Assembly (NCBI GenBank): GCA_965116345.1
Contig: OZ220680.1
Coordinates: 4,030,001 to 4,094,000 of the forward strand
Length of the DNA stretch: 64,000 nucleotides
Direction of reading: 5' to 3'
Origin: VXYL01 sp965116345
Lineage (GTDB): Bacteria; Pseudomonadota; Gammaproteobacteria; Pseudomonadales; Azotimanducaceae
Shown here: positions 17,495 through 26,500 of the stretch, one piece after another
Position numbering within the stretch: position 1 is the stretch's first letter
Layout of the letters: the number at the start of each line of letters is the position of its first letter
The notes under the pieces: model-generated
Database searches by the model: none
The model's input: only the letters and a program-made list of their open reading frames with translations
Told to the model about the DNA's origin: nothing
Translations under genes and position numbers: made by a program

Positions 17495-17587
17495 CGCGCC
17501 CTTCGGGCGCGATTGAGGTTCGCTTCGCGTAACTTCGCACCGTGGAAGGTACCGGCGCGCCCTTGCGGGCGAGGACAAGCCTCGCCC
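17495..17587. repeat. REP-like palindromes in the moaB / multihaem gene intergenic region
   Basis: Two hairpins lie in this 197-bp gap. The first is CGCGCCC / TTC / GGGCGCG (17495-17511). The second is GGGCGAGG / ACAAG / CCTCGCCC (17567-17587) followed by CTACG. The second has the same core (GGGCGAGGACAAGCCTCGCCCCTAC) as elements near 30403 and 58331 and, in variant form, as the 103-bp array at 47755. Confidence 0.7.
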
Positions 17588-17643
17588 CTACGATCACCAA
17601 CGATTTGTCGTACAAGCCAAAGCGCGGTGCACATGAGTGTGCG

Positions 17644-20600
17644 TCAGGGATCGCCGCACTCGCTGCCTTCGTAGAGTCCGATGTTGTCCATCTGGACGTC
17701 GTGGGGGCTCTGGGCGAAGTCGAAGGCGACCCGGCCCCGGAGGTCGGTCTGGGCGATGGTGAAGGTGTGCTTGAAGGTCTGGTATTCCGTGGTGAGGTCG
17801 ACCCGGAACTGTTGGCCGCTGGTGTTTTCCCAGCGGTCCATGTTGGTGTCGGTGTACGCGGTCATCGGGCGATTCGCGCTGGCCTTGGCGTCGTAGCACA
17901 GGGTGTACTCCTGCCCGCCGATCACCGTGATGGCGTGACTGATCTGCGATTCCCACGGCCGGTTCGCTGCGCGGATCATGTCGATGTTCACTTCATTGTT
18001 CCAGGAGATGTCCGCGACGACGCCGTCGAACTCCACCGTGTTCCAGTTGTTGCGCTTCCTGAAACTGTCCTGGGCCTCGCGGTGGGAAGAGAACAGCGAA
18101 GGCGTGAACGTACCGCCACTGGCTATCAGGTTGCCGGGTCGGGGATCGAGCAGCGACTGCTCGTTGAAGATCATCATGTCGTTGCTGACGAGGCCGTTGG
18201 GATTCTGGATCTGCAGGAAGTGCAGCCCACCCGGGTCCGGCGCCGCGTCGAACTCGATGATGAGGACCTCGCCGTCGCAGTCCGGAAGGCTGCCGATCTC
18301 GCAGCGGATGCGGGCGTCGACCCGGCGACCGTCGATGGTCGCGAAGGCGCCGTCCCGGACGTGGCGGCCGTTGATCCGCAGCGTCAGTTCGTCGCTGAGG
18401 AAGGCCAGGCCGACGTTGCGTGTCTGCGAGTGGATCGCCGCCACGGGCCAGAGAGCGGGCTGCGGATGGTCGACGTCAACGTACAGACCCGTTCGGCCGG
18501 TGAGCGTCAGGACGAGTTCGCCGCTGGTTGCGGATTGAATCAGTTGCGAGCGGGAATAGGTCGCAGTGCCTTCACGTTCGCGATACAGCCCGTCATCGAA
18601 CTCCAGGGCGACCGCGGTGCCCTGGTCGGCGTCGACCCACGCACCCTCGGCCTGCAGCAGGATCGCGCCCTCGGTGTCTGAGGTCTCCAAGGCGTCCAGG
18701 ATGTGTCCGGTAAGTGGCAGGTCCGCGGTCGCGGCGTTCAGGGTGGTTTGCCGGGCGAAACTGCCGGAAAAGCCGGTACCGCCCTGGACCACCATCTCCC
18801 AGATGTCCGGAGAAGCCCCACCCAGCAGCCAGATATTGCGCTCGGGAAAGGTGTCGTCCATGTTCACCAGGTACATCAGGTCGATGACGTTGGTGCGCGC
18901 CTGGGGCGTGATGATGAAGCGGTCGTACGCGCCCCGCCAGGTCGGCGCATCCATGCCGGTCCCGGGGGTGTTGGAACTGACGAGGAACGGCATCTTGTGG
19001 CAGTCGCCGCAGGTCTGCGCGCCGGTGGTCTCCCCCGAGTCGTTGATGAAGCTGAACTCGAAGAAGCCGTCGCGCGCCCGCTGCGTCAGTTCGTTGTCGA
19101 ACGGTCGTGTCTGCGCAGGCGGGTAGGGGACGCTCAGAATGTAGCGTGCCAAGGCGTCGCGGGCGTCGCTGTCGAGGAGCCCCTCCTTGCCCTCGTCGTT
19201 CACCGGGCAGTCGTCGGGGTCGCACATGGTGGTCGCGAGGCTGCCGTCCACCAGGAACCGCGCACAGGACTCCTCGTCGTCGACGTCGCAGTTGGGCTCC
19301 ACCGCCGCATTGATCGACGCGGTGTTGTTACCGCCGTAGGGATCCCCCGGGATGCCGTCCCAATGGTACGGCTGGGTGTCGCGGAGTCCGCGCACCGGCA
19401 TCGTCAGCCGCGGGGGAATCTGCGTGCAGCCATCGACATCGCAGATCGGCGTCTGCAGTACCCAGATCAGCTGGTCGGTGTGGTTGTCCGGGTGGCAGCT
19501 CTCGCAGGAGAACGTGCCCGTGGACGAGGCGTCCGCATCGTTGAACGCCATCCGCCCGAGCTTGACGTCGGGATGGGTCGGATCCTCGAGGACGATGGTG
19601 TCGTTCACGGTGGGATTGGCGACGGAAGTGAGGTCGACCACCGACACGGTGTTGGCGACCACGTTCAAGACCCAGGCGCCCAACGGCGCGCCGTTGTCGT
19701 CGGACTCGAGCGCAACGCCGCGCGGGACCTCGTCGACCGCGACCCGTCCGAGGACATCGCCGGTCTCGGCATCGAGGGTGAACACCTTGTCCGACCCGGC
19801 TGCGGTGACGACCAGGGTCGCATCGTCATCGCTGATCTCGATGCCGAAGGGGGTGGCGAGCGCCATGCCGGGTTGCGGATCGTCGGGGGGCAGGGGCTCG
19901 AGATCGAGGAACTCCGGCCGCTGACAGGACGACGCGCAGTCCACCCGGGTGATCTGGTTGAGGAAGGCGCGGTTCTCCATCTCGGCGAGGCCGTGCTTGC
20001 GGGTCCCCGCGCGGCCGTTGGCGGTGTTGCGCGCATCCGTCTGGGCGACGAACACGGTGCCCGTGCTATCGACGGCGAGCCCGTAGAGCAGCGTTCCGGC
20101 GGTGTGGACAACGCGTAGCTGGGTGTCGGTCGCGGTGTCGAAGATGAAGATGTCGCGGTCGGGAATGCGCGGGTTCTTGACGATGTCGGCATCGTAGCCT
20201 GCGGAGAGCACGTTGTTGGTCGTGAACACGTGCTGGACGGCGTCGAAGGTGCATTCGTCGCCGTCGATCCGCTCCTGCACGCAGCCCGAGAGCTGACTCT
20301 GGTTGTTGGACTCGAACGGCGCGACGTAGAGCAGTCCGTCTCTTACGACAAGCGCCCGAGGATCCTGCGCCCTGATCCGGATATGCCCGGTGACCCTCCG
20401 GCTGGCGACATCGACCACGGCGACGCGATTGGCGGTGGACAGGGTCACGTAGGCCTTGGCGTCGTTGGCGAAGGCGATTCCCACCGGCTCGTCGAAACGG
20501 GTCGACAGGGTGTCCGGGTCGACGTCCTGAATCGTTGCGACGACCTGATGGAAGGTTGGACTCATGGGGTCGGTGTCGATGACACTCACCGAGTCCGAAA

Positions 20601-23166
20601 TATGGTTGGCGACCCACAGTTCCTTGCCGTCGGGCCGGACCCCGATACCCACGGGGTCGACACCGACGTGGACCCGCCCGATGATCGAACGGTCCTCGAC
20701 GTCGATGATGTCCACGGTGTCCGCCGGCGTATTGGTGGCGTACACGTATGGCCCGTTGACGGCGATCGGGCGGAAGTGCGGGCTGGCGAAGGTGGGATGG
20801 CCCACCTCGTCGCTGATGGGCGTCGGTTCGGTGGGACCCGTGGTGTTTTCGCGCAGCAGGCCCAGGAAGCGAACCATGTTGGTGTAGTCGGTGGAGCCGG
20901 CGGCGACCTGCTCCCCCCCGCCGTGATTCGAGAGGCCCTGGATCCTGTTCAGGATGTAGGTTGCGCCTTCCTCGTCGGCCAGGTCGCGGAACGCCGCCAA
21001 GTTGTGGTCGATGTGATCGGGATCGTCGGCGTCCACGAAAACCAGGCGGGTGTTGCCCGACTGACCGCCCTCGACATGGCAGTTGATGCACTTGGACTGC
21101 ACGATCGGATCGGAAATCGAGCGCTCGAAGACGTCTTCCGCAGTTGCCCCCTGAGGTTCGTCGGTGGTCTCCTCCGTCCCCCGACCCGGCGTGGTGGACA
21201 GGTTGGTCAGGTGACGGGTGGGGCTCTCGAGCAGGCTCATCGCCCAGATCGGCACGTCGGCCTCGACGGCGAGTTGCCACTTGCCCCTTCCGGTGCCCAA
21301 CGCCCCATCGAGACCCTCTGCGCCGGACTCCAGATCCTGGGCTGAGAAAGTTCGCGCCGTGCCGGCGGATAACGAGACGGTGATTTCGTTTCCGGGCGCC
21401 CCAGCGTCATCGGTTCCCGTGATGGTCACCGTGGCAACCTGCTCGCCCGGGTTCACCAGGCGCAGCCGGCTGACCTGGTTCGTGTTCTTCCCTGGGTTGA
21501 AGATCGCCAGACGATGCCGGTTGTCGAGGGACGGCGCGAGGTCGTGCAGGGCGGTCAGAAAACCGCCATCGGTGCGTATGTAGGCCAGCACCTCGATATC
21601 GAGCTCGCTCGTGGCCTGCAGATACCAGTCGCCTTCGCCTGCACCGACGCCATCCGACAAGCCCTTGTCGGCGTTGCCGTTCTCAAGGTCGTCGGAGTTG
21701 AAGTGCGCCGTTTCGTTGGCGCCCAGGGACAGGGTGATGGCGGGATAGTCGGCGTCGGAGTCGTCATGGGCGGTGACCGTGACCTCGCCCGCCGTGTCGT
21801 CGTGGTTGATGACGCGCACAAAGCCCTCGCGGCCACTGGGGTCCGCCGCCGCCGGCACGAGGGGAACGTTGTGGACCACGCTCGCGGGATCGAAGTCGAG
21901 CGACTCCAGGAAGACCTCCATGGTCGTGAAGTCGGCGGTCCCGGCACTGATCTGAACTGCACCGCCATGACCGCGCTCCCCCTGGATCTTGTCCAGGATC
22001 AATTCGCGCCCGCCGTCGACCTCCCGGAGGAAGTCCTGGAAGACCTCGAAGTTCGTCGTCGTGTGATGGGCTTCGGAGGATCCGGTGAACACCAGCCGGG
22101 TGTTGCCGGATTGGCCACCCTGGACATGGCAGTTGATGCACTTCGACTGCACCACGGCGTTCGAAACCCGCGTCCGAAAAATCTCCTCGGCTTCGGCGAC
22201 GGGGCCGCCGAAGCCGCGAGCGGGAGCGGTGGAGAGGTTGGTGAGGTGTTGCGACGGGCTCCTGAGCAGACTCATCGCATTGATCGGCTGCTCGGCCTCC
22301 ACGGTGAGCTGCCACTTGCCCGTGCCGTCGCCCAAGGCCCCGTCGAAGCCGGTGCCGCCGGATTCCAGTTCCTGCGCCGACAGCGTCCGCGCCGCACCCG
22401 CCGGGACCGACACCGTGACATCGGTGCCGGGGGACTCGCCAGCGTCGTCGACGCCCGTGATCGTCACATCGACAGCCTCGCGTCCCGGGTTGATTAGCCG
22501 CAGCCGGCTGACCTGGTTCGTGTTCTTCCCGGGATTGAAGATGGCGATCCGGTGGCGATTGCCGAGCGACGGTGCCGTATCGTGCATGGCCGTCAGGAAA
22601 CCGTCTCCGGTGCGAATGTAGGACAACACCTCGATGTCGAGTTCAGTCTGGAGTTCGAGGCGCCAGTCCCCCGCCGTGGGCGGTCCCGACGAACCGGTCA
22701 GTCGCTTGTCCTCGGCGCCGTCCTCGAGGTCGCCGGAGTTGAAATGCAGGGTCTCACCGGCACGGATGGAGAGCGTCAGCGTGTCCGCCTCCACGCCCTC
22801 GTCGTCCACGGGGACGATGGTCACCTCGCCGTCGCTCGGCGAGTGGTTGATGACGCGCACGAAGCCTTGGCGGTGGGCGTCCGCCATCGCCGGGAACAGG
22901 AGCGCGCGGTGCGTGGTGGTGGTTGCCACGGAGCCGAATGCCGAGGAACCGGCCGCTGGATCCGGGGTGGAGGCGACCGACGAAGGGGTGGCGGTATCGA
23001 TCACCGAGACGGTTGGCGGTACGGGTGGAGGGATGGCCGCATCGCGACCGAGAGCCAGCATCGCCGGTAAGAATACGGCGGCTCGTGTTACTCGGCGGCG
23101 CCAGACAATCGAAGCAGGTTCCCTGGACTCGTCGGCGGCCGCCGGTTGCATGGCTACGCCTGACAT
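17644..23166 (-). CDS. Very large secreted multihaem protein: duplicated module, YVTN propeller, cytochrome-peroxidase-like region, C-terminal lectin-like domain
   Basis: This encodes about 1840 residues from ATG 23164-23166; a TTG 27 codons upstream is also in frame. A hydrophobic stretch near residues 25-42 is probably a signal sequence. Two copies of a roughly 346-residue module follow (starting near 101 and 447). Each contains GFVRVINH, HRxAIFNPGKNTNQVSRLRL and, near its end, the haem c motif CINCH (about 343 and 694). Next is a beta-propeller with YVTN-like signatures (GVDPVGIGVRPDGKELWVAN). A region with CESCH (about 1222) and CGDCH (about 1388) resembles MauG/di-haem peroxidases. The C-terminus (WENTSGQQFRVDLTTEYQTF) resembles a carbohydrate-binding module. 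All four haem sites are CxxCH. Its role is unknown; an extracellular or periplasmic electron-transfer or oxidase function is plausible. Confidence 0.8.
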   Translation of the reverse strand: MSGVAMQPAAADESREPASIVWRRRVTRAAVFLPAMLALGRDAAIPPPVPPTVSVIDTATPSSVASTPDPAAGSSAFGSVATTTTHRALLFPAMADAHRQGFVRVINHSPSDGEVTIVPVDDEGVEADTLTLSIRAGETLHFNSGDLEDGAEDKRLTGSSGPPTAGDWRLELQTELDIEVLSYIRTGDGFLTAMHDTAPSLGNRHRIAIFNPGKNTNQVSRLRLINPGREAVDVTITGVDDAGESPGTDVTVSVPAGAARTLSAQELESGGTGFDGALGDGTGKWQLTVEAEQPINAMSLLRSPSQHLTNLSTAPARGFGGPVAEAEEIFRTRVSNAVVQSKCINCHVQGGQSGNTRLVFTGSSEAHHTTTNFEVFQDFLREVDGGRELILDKIQGERGHGGAVQISAGTADFTTMEVFLESLDFDPASVVHNVPLVPAAADPSGREGFVRVINHDDTAGEVTVTAHDDSDADYPAITLSLGANETAHFNSDDLENGNADKGLSDGVGAGEGDWYLQATSELDIEVLAYIRTDGGFLTALHDLAPSLDNRHRLAIFNPGKNTNQVSRLRLVNPGEQVATVTITGTDDAGAPGNEITVSLSAGTARTFSAQDLESGAEGLDGALGTGRGKWQLAVEADVPIWAMSLLESPTRHLTNLSTTPGRGTEETTDEPQGATAEDVFERSISDPIVQSKCINCHVEGGQSGNTRLVFVDADDPDHIDHNLAAFRDLADEEGATYILNRIQGLSNHGGGEQVAAGSTDYTNMVRFLGLLRENTTGPTEPTPISDEVGHPTFASPHFRPIAVNGPYVYATNTPADTVDIIDVEDRSIIGRVHVGVDPVGIGVRPDGKELWVANHISDSVSVIDTDPMSPTFHQVVATIQDVDPDTLSTRFDEPVGIAFANDAKAYVTLSTANRVAVVDVASRRVTGHIRIRAQDPRALVVRDGLLYVAPFESNNQSQLSGCVQERIDGDECTFDAVQHVFTTNNVLSAGYDADIVKNPRIPDRDIFIFDTATDTQLRVVHTAGTLLYGLAVDSTGTVFVAQTDARNTANGRAGTRKHGLAEMENRAFLNQITRVDCASSCQRPEFLDLEPLPPDDPQPGMALATPFGIEISDDDATLVVTAAGSDKVFTLDAETGDVLGRVAVDEVPRGVALESDDNGAPLGAWVLNVVANTVSVVDLTSVANPTVNDTIVLEDPTHPDVKLGRMAFNDADASSTGTFSCESCHPDNHTDQLIWVLQTPICDVDGCTQIPPRLTMPVRGLRDTQPYHWDGIPGDPYGGNNTASINAAVEPNCDVDDEESCARFLVDGSLATTMCDPDDCPVNDEGKEGLLDSDARDALARYILSVPYPPAQTRPFDNELTQRARDGFFEFSFINDSGETTGAQTCGDCHKMPFLVSSNTPGTGMDAPTWRGAYDRFIITPQARTNVIDLMYLVNMDDTFPERNIWLLGGASPDIWEMVVQGGTGFSGSFARQTTLNAATADLPLTGHILDALETSDTEGAILLQAEGAWVDADQGTAVALEFDDGLYREREGTATYSRSQLIQSATSGELVLTLTGRTGLYVDVDHPQPALWPVAAIHSQTRNVGLAFLSDELTLRINGRHVRDGAFATIDGRRVDARIRCEIGSLPDCDGEVLIIEFDAAPDPGGLHFLQIQNPNGLVSNDMMIFNEQSLLDPRPGNLIASGGTFTPSLFSSHREAQDSFRKRNNWNTVEFDGVVADISWNNEVNIDMIRAANRPWESQISHAITVIGGQEYTLCYDAKASANRPMTAYTDTNMDRWENTSGQQFRVDLTTEYQTFKHTFTIAQTDLRGRVAFDFAQSPHDVQMDNIGLYEGSECGDP

Positions 23167-23501
23167 GGACTCGCTTGCTCCGAGACTCGACCGGCTATAT
23201 TCCGTCCATGTCGCTGGATCGTCAAGGAATTCTGTCGGCCGTGTCAAAGCGATCCAGAGATGTCCCGTTTACCTGTGAGCACGCTGACGCTGACATTCGA
23301 GCCATTGGTTGGCCACTAACTCGGCGCTTCAACTGGTGCCCTCGGGTGCCATGAAGAAGGGCCAACCGGCCTATTCGGACGCTGGATTTCGGCCCCGGTT
23401 TGTGGAATCGTCCGGCCTGCGCGAAGTCGAAGACGGACGAGTGTCCAGGGAACCGCGAAAAGGATGCCGCATGCTGCCAATGCCGCCACGGGCCGAGGGC
23501 A

Positions 23502-26500
23502 ATGGATAAGAGCGCGCTGGGCGATCTGTACCTGATCGCGGAGAGCCTCGCCCAGGACTCCTCACTCCTGCCGGATACCGAGCAGGAGTTCGATCCGCCG
23601 TTGCGCGGCGTGCTCTCCGAGGCGGACATCGTTCGCCAGGCCGAACTCCTCGACAACCTCGACATCGACTCCTATATCGAAGCGGTCGTCGCCGGCGCCG
23701 AGGATCCGAAGCGGATACCGGCGCCGGACGTCATCCGCCGGCTGGGCGACGTCGAACACGAAGAGCTCGATGGCCCGTTCTATTCCGCGACGGTGACCAT
23801 GGATTTCGACGGCACGCCGCGCAGCGTCGGCTTCATCGCCCAGAACCGCGCCGTGCGCAGCGGCGAATGGATGCCGGAACATCATCTGAAGGCGGCGGCG
23901 TGCATCGTCGAGTATGCCAACCGCTCGGTGCCCATCGTCAGCCTGATGGACACCCCGGGTGCGGCGGGCGACGAGACCGCCAACAGGAACAACCAGTCGC
24001 ACAGCATTTCCCGCCTGATCGCCGAGATGTCCAACACCGACGTGCCGAACCTCGGCATCGTCTACGGCCTCGGCTACTCCGGCGGCGCCATTCCGCTGGC
24101 CGCCAGCAACCTGATCCTGTCGGTGCGCGACGGCGTGTTCAGCACCATCCAGCCGAAAGGGCTCGCCAGCATCGCCCGTCGCCTGAACCTCTCCTGGCAG
24201 CAATGCGCGAAGCAGGTGGGCCTGTCCCCCTTCGAGCTGCGCCGCCAGGGGAACATCGACGCCATCATCGACTTCGTCCCGGGCGAGGAGGTCGAGAATC
24301 TGCGTCTGGCGATCATCTCCGGCATCCACCACGTCGAAGAGGGCATCAAGCGGTTCGTCGGCGACAACCCGTATGTGCTCGACGAGTACCAACGCAGCAT
24401 CCAGCGCTATCTCAATCCGTCGGAACGGCTGCGCAAGTTCCAGGCGAGCGCGGCTCTCAAGCTGACCAAGAACCCGACGGAATACCTCAACGTGTTCGGC
24501 ATCGCCTACCGGTACCTGCGCTATCTGCGCGTTCGCCGGCGGATCAAGGCGACCTCGACCCAGTCCTACGGGCGCCTCGCGGAGCAGGAACTGCCGACCG
24601 GGGAACTCGACGTGCGCACGGACCGCGAGCGGCGTGAGACGTTCCTGCGTTGGCTCCAGGATCCCGACCGGGTTATCTACGACGACTCCCTGTCGCGGGC
24701 ATGGAAGAACTACGTCGAGAAGAAGGCCACCATCCACGATGCGCGGGGGCGGATCGCGCAGTTCCTCTTCGGTGAGCGGCGCAAGAACTACGAGGATGCC
24801 CGCACGACGTTGATCTCGACGGTGGGGATGTATCTCTACAACCGCTGGAAACGCGATGCGGCGGGCAATTTCCGGGCGCTCAAGGCCTTCGCCGAGAACG
24901 TCGACGAGACCCGCCACCTGTTCCGGGTTTCCGAACTGGTCGAACCGCGCGCCCTGATCGATACGATCCGCGCCGACGAGTTGCTCGGGCCGGTATTGCG
25001 GCAGCGCTTCACCCACGAGGGCATGAAGCTCTTCGGCGATATCGCCGACAAGTCCGATGCCTATCTGCGCGAGCAGCTGGCCTCCGAACTCAACATGGCC
25101 GTGACGGAAGGCCCGCTTACCGAACTCGCCATCGAGAGCGTGCTGTCCGCCGGCGCACGCCGGGCCGTGAACGGTCAATCGTCGGTGATCGTCGCCAACC
25201 GCCTGATCCTCGACGACCGCCTCGGCGCCGGTGTGGAAACGGCCGATGCGGCGGCCGGCGAGACGGCGCTCGCGGACATGACGGTCGTCGAGGTGGTGCT
25301 GCACGAGGAACTGCGTGCGGACTTCGCGCGGGAGTGCGAGAACTACCTGCTGTTCGACCGGGTCTACGACGACATCATCGCCAATCTCGAGCTGATCGCC
25401 CGGGAGGCGGAGTCGAGCCGCTCGCTGTCCCGCGCCTCCCTGCGCCGCCTCATCGACACGGCGCTGGCCCAGGCTGCCGACGACCTCGGCGCCGATGCCG
25501 ACGCCGAACGGTTCAGCACCCAGTTCTTCGACTGGTACGCGCGCACCTCGAAGATGCCGCGTTCCAACCGCTTCTTCCGCGACGTGGAGGAGTGGAAGAA
25601 GGGTGCCTTCTCGCACGTCTCGGACACGCTGTTCGTCGTCGTCACATTCCTGTTCGAGCGGCTCCTGGCGTCGTACCTGCAGGCGGAATGGGAAGGCAAG
25701 CGCTACGACGGTCGCATCGCGCCGCGCAACATCGGTCGCCGCAAGGACTTCTGGAACCGCCTGGTGCAGGCCTATCGCGATCTCCTCATCCGCGAGACCC
25801 TGCAGCGCCACAAGCGTACGAAAGCTACCGGTTATCAAGCGTTTGTAGATCGTTTCTTCAACGAGTTCGATGAACTGAACGGCGACCTCATGAGTTCCGA
25901 TCCGCACCGCTTTCCGGGCCTGCGGGTATCCATCGAAGGGGCGCTGCAGAAGGGCATGCCGCCGTGCGGCGTGGTCACCGGCATCGGTCGGTTCGAGAAC
26001 GGCGAGGGCGGGCTCAAGGTCGGCACGGTGATCTCCAACCTGGAGTTCAAGGCCGGCGCGTTCGACATGGCCAGCGCTGAGAAGTTCTGCAAGCTCCTGG
26101 TGACCTGCGCCGAACAGCACCTGCCGGTGGTGTGCTTCATCTCCTCGAGTGGCATGCAGACCATGGAGGGCGCCGGCGCGTTGTTCTCCATGGCCGCCAT
26201 CAACGACCGCATCACGCGCTTCGTGCGCGACTACGACCTGCCGGTGATCGTCTTCGGCTTCGGCGACTGCACCGGCGGTGCCCAGGCGAGTTTCGTCACC
26301 CACCCGCTGGTGCAGACCTACTACCTGTCCGGCGCCAGCATGCCTTTCGCCGGGCAGATCGTGGTGCCGAGCTACCTGCCTTCGGACTCGCACCTCGCCA
26401 ACTACCTGTTCAACGTGCCCGGGTCGATGCAGGGCCTGGTGAAACATCCCTTCCTGCCCGATCTCGACGACGAACTGCGGGCCATCGATCCGGACATTCC

